Shown here: in pieces, positions 9,061 through 18,711 of the stretch
Numbering within the stretch: the first letter of the stretch is position 1
Layout of the letters: each line of letters starts with the position of its first letter
From: Flavobacterium psychrophilum
GTDB taxonomy: Bacteria; Bacteroidota; Bacteroidia; Flavobacteriales; Flavobacteriaceae
DNA: 30,934 bases
Assembly: GCA_945872245.1 (NCBI GenBank)
Contig: CAMBZB010000027.1
Span: forward strand, 1 to 30,934
Direction of reading: 5' to 3'
The notes under the pieces: model-generated
What the model saw: only the letters and a program-made list of their open reading frames with translations
Databases searched by the model: none
What the model was told of the DNA's origin: nothing
Position numbers and translations under genes: made by a program

Positions 9061-9088
9061 AATAATTAACTTAGAAAAATTACTAAAA

Positions 9089-10789
9089 ATGAAAAAATAT
9101 AAAATTCAATTTACAATAGTTTGTCTAGCTATTTCCACTTTAACGGGTTGTACAGACTTTCTTGAAGCGGACCCAAAATCGTTTTGGAAGGAAGAAACTT
9201 TTTATTCAAATAAACAAGAGGTTGATATTGCACTTGCTGGAATATACAGTCAACTTTCAAACGATCAGGTCTATGGTTGGGTGTTTAATGTCCTCATTGA
9301 AGGCGGTACTGATGAGACTTACACTAATGATGGAACTCCTAACTGGGAGGAAGCTAAATATGGATTTAATTCGTCCTCTGCTTCTGTAAAAAATGTTTGG
9401 CTTAATTTTTACAGCTGTATTCATCTAGTAAATAAGTTGGAAAAAAATCTAAATCCAGCTATTTTCAATACTGTTGAAGAATATAATTCTGTTTTAGCAA
9501 AAGCCTATTTTATGAGAGCTTTTTGTTATTTTAATTTGGCAAACTGGTTTGGACCTGTTCCTTTGCGTTTAACTCCGACGACTTCGCAAAGTGATAATAT
9601 TTTGGCAGCATCCCCCGTAATTGATGTTTATAATCAGGTAGAAAAAGATTTTCTTTTCGCTGCAGAACATTTAGTGCATGCCAATAATGCAAAATATCTT
9701 CCTGGAGAACCCAATAAAATGGCAGCTCACGGAATGTTAGCGCGTCTCTATCTTAAAATGGGTGGATACCAGCCTTATTTGTCTCCAAGTGAAGCAAACT
9801 GTTATTTAGAAAATAATCAACAATATTTTAAAAAAGCCCAAGATCAGTGCGAAATAGTTATCAATGACGGTTGGCATCAATTAAATACCAGTTATAGAGA
9901 ACATTTTTTAAATTATTTACAAGATAGATATGATTTAAAAGAATCATTGTTCGAAATTTCATTCGGAAATCTTGAAGCCACTGGCTTACATGTTAGTGGT
10001 CGTTTAGGAAATATTAACGGAGTTCGTTTTACTGGAGGTCCTGGTGATGATGTTCCTCGTGGATTTTGTAAAATTAATGCAGGTCAAGTTCTCTTCAATA
10101 AATATTCTCTTGAAGATACCAGGAGAGAATGGAATATTGCTGGATTTGCTAATTCCTACTCCAATTCTACACAAAAAAACACCTTATCTTATTTTTTTGA
10201 TTCCCCTTTAAATCAACTCTATGGTCCTGGAAAGTTTCGAAGATGGGAACCTAAAGATTTAGCAAAACTAAAAACCGATTTAAAAATCATTGAAGGCGAA
10301 TATACCATTCTTAACAATACTCCAGGATCTGAAACGGATCCAAATTTCACTAGTGTAAATTTTCCAATTCTTAGATATTCTGATATATTGTTAATGCATG
10401 CTGAAGCTATTATAGGTGGTAAAAAAGGAGCAGAGTCTGCTAATGTAGCAGCTCTGAATAGCCTTAATCTTGTAAAACAAAGGGCTGGTTTGGATGCTTA
10501 CACTGGAAGCCTAGCCCATAATGATTTTTTTAAAGAAATTGTAGACGAAAGACTCCGTGAATTGTGTTTTGAAGGCTTACGCAAACAAGATTTAATACGA
10601 TGGAATTTATTAGGCGAAAAACTTCAAGAAAGCAATCAGGCTATTAAAGATAATAGTGCTTACAGTGAAACCAATGTTTTTCATCAAACTTATTTAGAAG
10701 CTGGAAATAATTTTGATAAAACGAAACATTTGTTGTTGCCTTATCCTGTGCAAGAAACACAACTAAATACAGCTCTCAAACCACGATAA
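9089..10789 (+). CDS. SusD/RagB-family surface glycan-binding lipoprotein
   Basis: This 566-residue protein forms the lid of the SusCD import complex and binds glycan at the cell surface. It begins with a lipoprotein signal peptide and lipobox LTGC (Cys21), then the typical SusD start (DFLEADPKSFWKEETFYSN) and helical TPR-like segments (AKAYFMRAFCYFNLANWFGPVPL). The C-terminal signatures are FPILRYSDILLMHAEA, VDERLRELCFEGLRKQDLIRW and the closing LLLPYPVQETQLNTALKP. The length is in the normal range. The gene sits 28 bp after the susC-like gene and 28 bp before lyase 1, which fits co-transcription. The family assignment is very secure, but ligand specificity is unknown. Confidence 0.97.
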   Translation: MKKYKIQFTIVCLAISTLTGCTDFLEADPKSFWKEETFYSNKQEVDIALAGIYSQLSNDQVYGWVFNVLIEGGTDETYTNDGTPNWEEAKYGFNSSSASVKNVWLNFYSCIHLVNKLEKNLNPAIFNTVEEYNSVLAKAYFMRAFCYFNLANWFGPVPLRLTPTTSQSDNILAASPVIDVYNQVEKDFLFAAEHLVHANNAKYLPGEPNKMAAHGMLARLYLKMGGYQPYLSPSEANCYLENNQQYFKKAQDQCEIVINDGWHQLNTSYREHFLNYLQDRYDLKESLFEISFGNLEATGLHVSGRLGNINGVRFTGGPGDDVPRGFCKINAGQVLFNKYSLEDTRREWNIAGFANSYSNSTQKNTLSYFFDSPLNQLYGPGKFRRWEPKDLAKLKTDLKIIEGEYTILNNTPGSETDPNFTSVNFPILRYSDILLMHAEAIIGGKKGAESANVAALNSLNLVKQRAGLDAYTGSLAHNDFFKEIVDERLRELCFEGLRKQDLIRWNLLGEKLQESNQAIKDNSAYSETNVFHQTYLEAGNNFDKTKHLLLPYPVQETQLNTALKPR

Positions 10790-10817
10790 AGTCAATTAAA
10801 TTTATAAAAAACTATTA

Positions 10818-13367
10818 ATGTTATATTCAAAAAACTATTTTGTTAGAGGGTATTTAATCCTATTGACCTTTTTAGCATTTCAAACACAAGCACAGAATGC
10901 TCCCTTGGCGGAGACATTTATTTACTCTAAAATAGCCAATCATCCCAGATTGTTGCTGAGCAAAGAGGAAGATGCGGTGTTGAAAAAAGCTATTAGTGAA
11001 ATTCCTGAATTTAAGAAAATTGATGCCTTCATCATAGAATCTGCTGATAAATTTATTTCGCAAGAACCTCTATTTTTTGAAAAGAAAGGCAAAAGACTTT
11101 TAGCAGTTTCCCGTAAAGCCTTTACCAGACTTTACTATTGGTCATATGCATACAGAGTTACCAAAGACAAAAAATACCTCGATAGAGCCGAAAAAGAAAT
11201 GTTGGCACTATGCGCATTTCAAAGTTGGAATCCATCCCATTTTCTTGACACTGGGGAAATGTGTATGGGACTTGCCATTGCCTACGATTGGATGTATGCT
11301 GATTTACAAGAAAGCACCAAACAAATCGTTCGAAAAGCCATAGTTGAAAAAGCCTTTAAACCATCCTATCTCAAAGAAAATAACTTTTTTATTGAATCAT
11401 CAGGAAACTGGAACTCGGTTTGTAATGCAGGTTTAGTATTTGGCGCCTTGGCTATTATGGAAGATGAAAAAACCGAATGTGTTCCAATTATCGAAAGAGC
11501 AATGAAGTCCAATCTTCTGCCTCTAGCCGCCTATGCTCCAGACGGAAATTATCCTGAAGGTCCAGGATATTGGAATTATGGAACTTCTTTTCAAGTAATG
11601 TTAATCGCTGCTTTAGAAAGTGCTCTAGGTTCAGATAATGGATTGTCTAAATCGCCTGGTTTTATGAAAACTGCTAATTATATGCAGTTTTCGGCAGGAA
11701 ATTCAGGAAGTCTATTCAATTATTCAGATTGTGGCGAAAGACAAGTGGCCTCAGCTACTATGTTTTGGTTTGCCGAAAAAACAAAAAATACTTCATTAAT
11801 TTCTAAAGAAATGGAGTTAATTAACGACGGTTTTTATACGGTTGCTGAGAATTCCGATGCTGAGAGAATTTTACCCAACGCACTTGTTTTTGGTAAAAAT
11901 TTAAGCCTATCCAAATTGGATTTACCCACTCAAAAAATATATGTAGGTCACGGTACAACTCCAGTTGCGCTAGTTCGCACAGAATGGAAAGGCACTAGCG
12001 GTAAGTATTTAGGAATTAAGGGAGGAAGTGCTGGTGATGGACATTCTCATATGGATCAGGGAACTTTTGTTTATGATGTTGATGGGATGAGATGGGCTAT
12101 GGATTTTGGTTTACAAAGTTATATCACGCTTGAAAGTAAAGGCGTAGATATATGGAAATCGAAACAAGAATCAGAACGATGGGATGTTTTTAAGTATAAT
12201 AATTTTAATCACAATACTTTATCCATCAATAACCAAAAGCATAATGCAATCGGGAAAGCCACAATAATAGAGTCTTTTGAAAAAGATAAAGAATTGGGAG
12301 CTAAATTCGATTTGACAGCTGCATTGAACTTAAATAATGAAGTTAAAATAGCAACAAGAAAAGTAGTTATTATTGATAATTCATATTTAAAAATCGAAGA
12401 TTTTGTCGAAACCAATGCGAATCCCGTGGACCTTCGATGGAATATGGTAACCCGAGCGACTGCTAACATTATTGACAAAAACACCATTAAACTTTCCCAA
12501 AAAGGAAAAACAATGTTGGTCAAATTCACTGCTGACGTTCCTTTCACATTAGTTTTAAGACCCTCTGTTGACCCAAGCAAAATCAAAGCAGAATTTAAAG
12601 AGGGAAATTATGGCGATTACAACCAAATCAATACGGGAACATCTATGATTGGTTTTGATGCTAAAATTCCAGCCAATACCAAAGCCAATTTCACAGTAAC
12701 TTTTACCGAACAAAAACAAGAACTTAAGTTAAAATCAAACGTAATTGTTCTTGACTCGCCAGATCCTAGTACAGGTTCAGAAGGTAACCAAACTTATTCT
12801 GATATTTCTCCTATTCAAATAACTGATTCAGGAGATGTGACTCCGACCGAAACTCCAGACTGGACACCTTACGGAAAGATTACTGTGGATAAAGCGTTGG
12901 GTAAAACGTTCAGATTTAGAATTGACGCCAAAGCCATAAACCCGGAAGGAATTTCGGATGCAGGAATTGATAGATCTAATAATGGTAATTTAGGTGTTAG
13001 AGGTGGTGAAAATACAGGAATCGAAAAAAATGAAGGTTATTTATTAGGATTAGATTTAACTGATTTTGATGCTTCAACTAGTTTTCAATTGACAAAAATT
13101 GGATTTTCACTTATGGATGCTACCGAATCGTGTACCATTAGTAACCGAAAACCACAAGGTAAAATGATGGTTTATTCTGGAAATAACACAGAATTGGTTA
13201 GGGATGTAAAAATAACTGCTGATCGTCAAGTAAAATTTATTGATGTAACCAACTTGAGTGTTTTCCTAAATGGCGGAATGAATCATAAAGACTTTCTATC
13301 TCTTTTCAACACCAGTGAAATTGGAAGTACCTTCAGAATATCGGGTTTTGAATTTGAAATAAAATAA
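10818..13367 (+). CDS. Heparinase II/III-superfamily polysaccharide lyase 1, with an extra C-terminal module
   Basis: This 849-residue exported enzyme (signal peptide about 1-25, ending QTQAQ) should cleave a uronic-acid glycan by beta-elimination and leave unsaturated uronate ends. Residues of roughly 38-370 fit the alpha/alpha-toroid domain of heparinase II-like lyases (HPRLLLSKEE, NWNSVCNAG with Asn203, YPEGPGYWNYG around Tyr251 and Tyr254). Residues of roughly 380-640 are the beta-sandwich half with HSHMDQGTF (His409, His411) and NHNT. These Asn, Tyr and His residues are the likely catalytic set by analogy with the superfamily. A Ser/Thr/Pro-rich linker (about 640-684) leads to the module at 685-849, which the paralog at 21080 lacks and the giant protein at 1-3744 shares. 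The CAZy PL family and substrate cannot be fixed by eye; heparin-, chondroitin-, alginate- and ulvan-type activities all occur in this superfamily. Confidence 0.88.
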   Translation: MLYSKNYFVRGYLILLTFLAFQTQAQNAPLAETFIYSKIANHPRLLLSKEEDAVLKKAISEIPEFKKIDAFIIESADKFISQEPLFFEKKGKRLLAVSRKAFTRLYYWSYAYRVTKDKKYLDRAEKEMLALCAFQSWNPSHFLDTGEMCMGLAIAYDWMYADLQESTKQIVRKAIVEKAFKPSYLKENNFFIESSGNWNSVCNAGLVFGALAIMEDEKTECVPIIERAMKSNLLPLAAYAPDGNYPEGPGYWNYGTSFQVMLIAALESALGSDNGLSKSPGFMKTANYMQFSAGNSGSLFNYSDCGERQVASATMFWFAEKTKNTSLISKEMELINDGFYTVAENSDAERILPNALVFGKNLSLSKLDLPTQKIYVGHGTTPVALVRTEWKGTSGKYLGIKGGSAGDGHSHMDQGTFVYDVDGMRWAMDFGLQSYITLESKGVDIWKSKQESERWDVFKYNNFNHNTLSINNQKHNAIGKATIIESFEKDKELGAKFDLTAALNLNNEVKIATRKVVIIDNSYLKIEDFVETNANPVDLRWNMVTRATANIIDKNTIKLSQKGKTMLVKFTADVPFTLVLRPSVDPSKIKAEFKEGNYGDYNQINTGTSMIGFDAKIPANTKANFTVTFTEQKQELKLKSNVIVLDSPDPSTGSEGNQTYSDISPIQITDSGDVTPTETPDWTPYGKITVDKALGKTFRFRIDAKAINPEGISDAGIDRSNNGNLGVRGGENTGIEKNEGYLLGLDLTDFDASTSFQLTKIGFSLMDATESCTISNRKPQGKMMVYSGNNTELVRDVKITADRQVKFIDVTNLSVFLNGGMNHKDFLSLFNTSEIGSTFRISGFEFEIK
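12870..13364 (+). other. C-terminal module of lyase 1 shared with the giant protein (residues 685-849)
   Basis: The module follows a low-complexity linker and carries the ordered motifs GIDRSNNG, LGVRGG, TGIEKNEG, FQLTKIGFS, VFLNGG, SLFNTS and FRISGFEFEI. They match residues 86-243 of the minus-strand protein at 1-3744. It does not look like a type IX secretion C-terminal domain. An add-on binding domain is my inference, because the second lyase ends just before the linker. Confidence 0.6.
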
Positions 13368-13478
13368 GCCACATCCAAAAGCAAAATAGTTTTTCTGAAC
13401 ACTACAATTTTACTAGTGCCAGAGTTACTATTGAATAATTTCAACAAGAAAACAGCAAGCGTAAAGTTAAAATCTGAT

Positions 13479-15089
13479 ATGACCTCAATAAATACTGTAG
13501 TAAATAATAGGAGCGGTTACACATCAAAAATAAATATTCCAATTTGGATTGGTAAATTTTTGCTGATTTGTACATTGGTTCTGTTTTCTAGTTGCAAAAC
13601 AACGAAAATTGTAAGTAATTCAGAAATCATAAAATCGCCAAACATTATTTTTATATACCTAGATGATTTAGGCTATGGAGATGTAGGTTGCTATGGTGCA
13701 AAAGGATTATCAACTCCAAACATAGATAAACTTTCCTCTGGCGGGGTTAAATTCACGAACGGATATGCAACATCTGCAACTTGCACTCCCAGTCGTTATG
13801 CTTTGATGACTGGAGTATATCCTTGGAGAAATAAAAATGCGAAAATTTTACCGGGAACTGCTCCTTTATTAATTGGAGAAAATCAATTAACTATTCCAAA
13901 AGTTTTAAAACAAAAGGGATATCATACTGGTATTGTCGGAAAGTGGCATCTTGGATTAGGAAATGGTACAGTAGATTGGAATAAGGAAATATCCCCGGGA
14001 CCTAACCAAGTAGGGTTCGATTACACCTACATTATGGCGGCTACTCAAGATCGGGTGCCAACGGTTTATATCGACAATGGTTTGGTGGTAGGTCTAGATC
14101 CGAAGGATCCTATCGAAGTGGATTATGAAACAAATTTTGAAGGTCAAAAAACAGGAAAAGATAATCCTGAATTGTTGTCTATGAAATGGCATCACGGTCA
14201 CAACAGCACTATTGTGAACGGAATTCCTCGGATTGGGTATATGAAAGGCGGCGAAAAGGCAAAATGGAATGACCTCGAAATGTCAGATCATTTTTTGGCA
14301 AAGGCTCAAAATTATGTGAAAGAACACAAAAACGAGCCCTTTTTTCTGTACTACGCGATGCATCAACCCCACGTTCCCCGAACTCCCAATCCTAGATTTA
14401 CAGGAACTTCTGAACTCGGTCCTCGAGGAGATGTGATAGTCGAAGCAGATTGGAGCATTGGTGAATTACTGAAAACTTTAGAAAAAGAAGGAGTTTTAGA
14501 TAATACTTTAATTGTATTAACTAGTGATAATGGTCCCGTTTTAAACGATGGATATTATGATGATGCTGTCGAAAAAAACGGAATTCATTTGCCTAGCGGT
14601 TCTTTAAGAGGTGGGAAATACAGTTTGTTCGACGGTGGAACGAGAGTTCCATTTATTACCTATTGGAAAGGAAAAATTGCTCCGACTGTTTCGGATGCAT
14701 TGGTATGTCAAGTAGATTTATTGTCCTCGATTGCTTCTTTGGTCAATTATAAAAGTAATGAAAAGGACAGTCAAGACATCTTGAAAACCTTTTTAGGAAC
14801 CAGCAAATCAGGTCGAAAGGAATTGGTGATTGAAGCCTCAACAAGAACCGCTTTTCGAAAGGGAGATTGGATGATGATTCCACCCTATAAAGGCCCTGAA
14901 ATTAATTCAGAAGTAAATATTGAACTTGGAAACTCCGATGAATATTTGCTTTATAATTTGAAAGAGGATAAAGGGCAACGAATAAATCTAGCAGAAAAAA
15001 TCCCAAAAAAACTGAAACAAATGATTTTAGCTTTTGAAAAAATCAGAGGAACTGATTACAGAAATATTGAGTTATTAGAATTAAAATAA
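13479..15089 (+). CDS. Sulfatase 1, family S1 (FGly type), lipoprotein
   Basis: This formylglycine-dependent sulfatase removes ester sulfate from the glycan or its fragments. The frame is open from a GTG at 13416, but I place the start at the ATG at 13479 (536 residues). From there a signal region ends in the lipobox FSSC (Cys39), although its n-region is long, and the stretch before that ATG looks non-coding. The N-terminal metal site is in NIIFIYLDDLGYGDVGCYG. The FGly motif is CTPSR (Cys102 in this numbering) in SATCTPSRYALMTG, followed by GKWHLG. HQPHVPRTP and LTSDNGPV carry further active-site residues. Lipidation predicts anchoring in a membrane facing the periplasm or surface. It follows lyase 1 by 111 bp. 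The S1 subfamily and sulfate position are not readable by eye. A second sulfatase, with a different FGly motif, is at 29362. Confidence 0.93.
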   Translation: MTSINTVVNNRSGYTSKINIPIWIGKFLLICTLVLFSSCKTTKIVSNSEIIKSPNIIFIYLDDLGYGDVGCYGAKGLSTPNIDKLSSGGVKFTNGYATSATCTPSRYALMTGVYPWRNKNAKILPGTAPLLIGENQLTIPKVLKQKGYHTGIVGKWHLGLGNGTVDWNKEISPGPNQVGFDYTYIMAATQDRVPTVYIDNGLVVGLDPKDPIEVDYETNFEGQKTGKDNPELLSMKWHHGHNSTIVNGIPRIGYMKGGEKAKWNDLEMSDHFLAKAQNYVKEHKNEPFFLYYAMHQPHVPRTPNPRFTGTSELGPRGDVIVEADWSIGELLKTLEKEGVLDNTLIVLTSDNGPVLNDGYYDDAVEKNGIHLPSGSLRGGKYSLFDGGTRVPFITYWKGKIAPTVSDALVCQVDLLSSIASLVNYKSNEKDSQDILKTFLGTSKSGRKELVIEASTRTAFRKGDWMMIPPYKGPEINSEVNIELGNSDEYLLYNLKEDKGQRINLAEKIPKKLKQMILAFEKIRGTDYRNIELLELK

Positions 15090-15165
15090 TCTATAACAAA
15101 CATTTAGCAATTCCAATATAATATTAAAACATAGAAAAAGTACGTAACCTAAAATAATTTAAAAA

Positions 15166-16623
15166 ATGAGAAAAATAAGTATAGTTTTCCTATCAGCCCT
15201 ACTAACATTATCCTTTCAGCAATTTGCCAATGCGAAAGTAAAACTACCAGCCATTGTATCCTCCAATATGGTTTTGCAACGAAATACAACCGTAAAACTT
15301 TGGGGCTGGGCTGATGCCAATGAGAAAATTACAATTAAAACCTCTTGGTTAAAAGCTTCCATTACGATTCAAGCTGATGCTGATGGCAATTGGATGACAG
15401 ATGTTAAAACAACCAATAGCAAAGACCAACAGACTATTACTCTAAAAAGTATAACATCGAATATTTTGTTAGAAAATATATTGTTTGGAGAAGTTTGGCT
15501 TTGTTCGGGACAGTCCAATATGGAAATGCCGATGAAAGGCTATGTGGGACAACCCATTTACGGAAGCGCTCAAACAATAGCAAAAGCAAATAATCCCCAT
15601 CTGCGTCTATTTCAGGTGACCCGATATAGTGGTTCGAAAACACCTTTGAAGGATGTTGAAAAATTTTCCCCTTGGCAACAAGCATCACCTGCTAGCGTTA
15701 CTGATTTCAGTGCCGTAGCCTATTTTTATGGGAGTCAATTGCAAGAGATTTTAGATGTTCCTGTAGGTATAATTCACAGTTCTTGGAGCGGCAGTTGTGT
15801 GGAGGCTTGGATAAGTCCTGAAGTAATGAGTACTTTCCAAAAGGTAGACCTAAAAGATGTAGATATTTCAGTAAAACCAAAAGAAATACCAACCGTATTG
15901 TATAATTCGATGATTAATCCATTGATACCTTATACCATCAAAGGAATGTTATGGTATCAGGGAGAGTCGAATCGCGATGAACCTGAAAAGTATAAAAAGC
16001 TTTTTCCTGCTATGGTCGAAGATTGGAGAAAACGCTGGAATATTGGTAATTTTCCTATTTATTACACCCAAATTGCACCTTTTATTTATGAAGGAAACAA
16101 CGAATATATTGAACATAAAAATACTGCTTTCATTCGAGAAGCACAATACCTATGTTTAGATTTAATTCCAAATTCAGGTATTGCAATCACAATGGATATT
16201 GGAACTAAAGATTATATTCATCCCCCAAAAAAGAAAGAAGTAGCCGATAGATTATTGTACAATGCGCTTAATAAAACGTATAGTTTCAAAACCATAGAGT
16301 ATGCAGGTCCTGTTTTTGATTCAATGGAAATAAAAGACGGAGGTCTAAATATAAAATTCAAAAATGCTGATAACGGTGTCTATGTTTACGATACGTTAGA
16401 AGGTTTTGAAATAGCTGGAAATGATAAGATATTTTATCCAGCCAAGGCTAAGATTTTAGATCGTAAAACAGTATTGGTTTCAAGTGATAAAGTTCTTACT
16501 CCTGTTGCGGTTCGATATGGCTGGGATAATTGGGTAGTAGGCACACTTTTTAATACCAATCTTTTGCCAGCTTCCTCCTTTCGAACAGACAATTGGACTG
16601 ATGCAACAAAAATTAAAAAATAA
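15166..16623 (+). CDS. SASA-family carbohydrate O-acetylesterase 1 (sialate O-acetylesterase-like)
   Basis: This 485-residue exported SGNH-type esterase (signal peptide about 1-23, ending FANAK) probably removes O-acetyl or similar esters so that lyases and hydrolases can reach the chain. The N-terminal beta domain (LPAIVSSNMVLQRN, KLWGWAD) is typical of the family. The catalytic Ser117 lies in GEVWLCSGQSNMEMP, WYQGESNRDEP is the second conserved block, and His352 lies in KDYIHPPKKKEV, which matches the Asp/His block of SASA esterases. The annotation name sialate O-acetylesterase reflects homology only; no sialic acid genes are nearby. It shares the same architecture and many blocks with the protein at 19572, so the pair arose by duplication. 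Confidence 0.92.
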   Translation: MRKISIVFLSALLTLSFQQFANAKVKLPAIVSSNMVLQRNTTVKLWGWADANEKITIKTSWLKASITIQADADGNWMTDVKTTNSKDQQTITLKSITSNILLENILFGEVWLCSGQSNMEMPMKGYVGQPIYGSAQTIAKANNPHLRLFQVTRYSGSKTPLKDVEKFSPWQQASPASVTDFSAVAYFYGSQLQEILDVPVGIIHSSWSGSCVEAWISPEVMSTFQKVDLKDVDISVKPKEIPTVLYNSMINPLIPYTIKGMLWYQGESNRDEPEKYKKLFPAMVEDWRKRWNIGNFPIYYTQIAPFIYEGNNEYIEHKNTAFIREAQYLCLDLIPNSGIAITMDIGTKDYIHPPKKKEVADRLLYNALNKTYSFKTIEYAGPVFDSMEIKDGGLNIKFKNADNGVYVYDTLEGFEIAGNDKIFYPAKAKILDRKTVLVSSDKVLTPVAVRYGWDNWVVGTLFNTNLLPASSFRTDNWTDATKIKK

Positions 16624-16708
16624 TAGCAACCTTACTCATTGAGAATTTACGTCATATTGTAAAAAGTTAACTAAACACGAAGTCAACCATCCTTAATTAA
16701 AACCAAAA

Positions 16709-17551
16709 ATGAATACCAATTTTGAAAGCCGTTTTGCCGTAAGTTCCAAAGAAGCAAAACAAATGAATACCGAAGAATTAAGAACAAATTTTTTAATCGA
16801 CAACATCTTTAGTGCAGACGAAGTTAAATTGGTTTTGTCTCATTTCGATCGATTTATAACAGCAGGTGCAATGCCCGTAAGCCAAAAAATTGCATTGCCA
16901 AATCCTGAAAATTTAAAAGCAGCCTATTTCCTAGAAAGGAGAGAAATCGGAATCATTAACGTGGGCGGAAAAGGAGTTGTTACTGCCGATGGAGTTACTT
17001 TTGAACTTGATTACAAAGAAGCCTTATACATAGGAAAAGGAACAAAAGAAGTATTTTTTGAATCGCTCGACGCCAATAAACCAGCTAAATTTTATTTGAA
17101 TTCTGCTCCTGCTCATCATACTTTCCCAACTAAAAAAGTAACCAAATCCGATGCGGAAATTGTGGTCTTAGGTTCTTTGGAAACTGCCAATCACAGGACT
17201 ATAAATAAAATGCTCGTGAACAGCGTTGTTGAAACCTGTCAGGTTCAAATGGGAATGACCGAACTAAAAACAGGTAGCGTTTGGAACACAATGCCAGCTC
17301 ATACGCACGACAGAAGAATGGAAGTATATTTTTATTTTGAAATTCCAGAAAACCAAAGCGTATGTCATTTTATGGGAGAGCCTCAAGAAACTCGACACAT
17401 CTGGATGCAAAACAATCAGGCTGTAATCTCTCCGAATTGGTCTATTCACTCAGGTGCAGGAACTTCCAACTATACTTTTATTTGGGGAATGGCTGGTGAA
17501 AATTTAGACTATGGCGATATGGATCATTGTGCCATTAACGATTTAAAATAG
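16709..17551 (+). CDS. kduI: 5-dehydro-4-deoxy-D-glucuronate isomerase KduI
   Basis: This 280-residue cytoplasmic isomerase converts 5-keto-4-deoxyuronate, the linear form of unsaturated uronate released by lyases, to 2,5-diketo-3-deoxygluconate. It has full family length and no signal peptide. The zinc-binding residues are clear: His198 and His200 in MPAHTHDRRMEVYFYF, Glu205 in the same motif, and His247 in WSIHSGAG. This is the same spacing as the E. coli enzyme (His196, His198, Glu203, His245). The conserved start ESRFAVSSKEAKQM also fits. It is separated from the DUF4861 gene by 6 bp and followed by a dehydrogenase, together making the uronate-catabolic core of the operon. Its presence is the best evidence that the target polymer contains lyase-cleaved hexuronic acid. 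Confidence 0.97.
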   Translation: MNTNFESRFAVSSKEAKQMNTEELRTNFLIDNIFSADEVKLVLSHFDRFITAGAMPVSQKIALPNPENLKAAYFLERREIGIINVGGKGVVTADGVTFELDYKEALYIGKGTKEVFFESLDANKPAKFYLNSAPAHHTFPTKKVTKSDAEIVVLGSLETANHRTINKMLVNSVVETCQVQMGMTELKTGSVWNTMPAHTHDRRMEVYFYFEIPENQSVCHFMGEPQETRHIWMQNNQAVISPNWSIHSGAGTSNYTFIWGMAGENLDYGDMDHCAINDLK

Positions 17552-17557
17552 TTGACT

Positions 17558-18688
17558 ATGAAATGTATAAAATATTTTTTCGGACTCACTTTTTTATTGC
17601 CATTGTTTCTTTTGGCGCAAACTAAAGCAAATATTAGTATTGAAAACAATTCTAATTTAGAATATAAAGAGGCGATTGTATCGGTAAAATGGGACGCTAT
17701 TGTATCCAAATATCCACAAATCGACACCACAGCCTTTGTTGTGATTAACGATAAAACTAAGAAGCAAATTCCTTTTCAATTAGAGCATCGAGGTCTTAAA
17801 GCCATTCAAAACTTATTGCTGCAAGTAGATGTAAAAGCAAATGCTACTCTTTCAATTACTATTCAAAAAGGAAAACCCGAAAATGTAGTGGTCAAAACCT
17901 ACGGTCGTTACGTTCCTGAACGCAAAGACGATTTTGCTTGGGAAAATGATGTTATTGCTTTTCGTGCTTATGGCAAAGCCCTGGAGAAAACAAAAGAAGA
18001 TGCTTATGGATTGGATGTTTGGGTAAAACGTACTAATAGAATGGTCCTTAACGAACGCTACAAAAAAGGCGATTACCACATTGACCACGGCGATGGAATG
18101 GATTATTACCATGTTGGGTTTTCATTGGGAGCTGGAAATATGGCACCTTATGTAAACGATACGATTCGCTATTCGGGTAATTATCACCAATGGAAAGTGT
18201 TGGATAATGGTCCTTTGCGAAGTACTTTTCAGTTGACTTTTGATACTTGGGATGCAGGCAAAACAAAAGTAAAAGCTACCAAAACGATTTCATTGGATGC
18301 AGGTTCACAACTCAATCGCATCGAAAATATCTATTCTTTTGAGGGCGAAAAACCGATGCCGGTAGTGGTCGGAATTATAAAAAGACCCGAAACAGGAATC
18401 CTAACCCTAAACGAAAAACAAGGAACGATGGCGTATTGGGAACCGACACACGTCGAGCACGGAACTACCGGAATCGGTGTCCTTTTAACAACTCCAGTGA
18501 GTAGTATGCTAGTAAACGAAAAACAGATACTTGTCAAAACTATGGTAAAGAACAATGAACCTATCATTTATTACACCGGTGCAGTTTGGGACAAAGCAGG
18601 AAAAATAGCCAATAACAAGCAGTGGAACAGCTATTTGGAAAACTTTCAAAAACAATCACAAACACCCTTAATTATAAACTTGAAATAA
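17558..18688 (+). CDS. DUF4861-family exported protein
   Basis: This 376-residue protein starts with a signal peptide (about 1-20, FFGLTFLLPLFLLAQ). I chose the ATG at 17558 over the TTG two codons earlier because it begins the Lys-containing n-region directly. The recognisable block DHGDGMDYYHVGFSLGAGN around residues 176-194, with the downstream WKVLDNGPLRSTF, is characteristic of DUF4861. The rest looks beta-rich (ANISIENNSNLEYKEAIVSVKW). The family tends to occur in uronate PULs beside kduI and kduD; its biochemical role is not established to my knowledge. Here it lies 6 bp after kduI and 23 bp before the dehydrogenase, yet it is exported while both neighbours are cytoplasmic. It may act on unsaturated uronyl ends or on a uronate-linked residue in the periplasm; this is speculation from context. 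Confidence 0.8.
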   Translation: MKCIKYFFGLTFLLPLFLLAQTKANISIENNSNLEYKEAIVSVKWDAIVSKYPQIDTTAFVVINDKTKKQIPFQLEHRGLKAIQNLLLQVDVKANATLSITIQKGKPENVVVKTYGRYVPERKDDFAWENDVIAFRAYGKALEKTKEDAYGLDVWVKRTNRMVLNERYKKGDYHIDHGDGMDYYHVGFSLGAGNMAPYVNDTIRYSGNYHQWKVLDNGPLRSTFQLTFDTWDAGKTKVKATKTISLDAGSQLNRIENIYSFEGEKPMPVVVGIIKRPETGILTLNEKQGTMAYWEPTHVEHGTTGIGVLLTTPVSSMLVNEKQILVKTMVKNNEPIIYYTGAVWDKAGKIANNKQWNSYLENFQKQSQTPLIINLK

Positions 18689-18711
18689 AAATAAAATAAA
18701 ATTCAAAAATT

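Noticed and set aside
12209..12586. Minus-strand open frame of 125 codons
   Set aside because: Antisense inside lyase 1, where the plus-strand frame is conserved with lyase 2.
13416..13478. GTG-initiated 21-codon extension of sulfatase 1
   Set aside because: The extension would push the lipoprotein signal to about residue 60. The ATG at 13479 gives a shorter lead-in to the lipobox, so the extension is probably untranslated leader.
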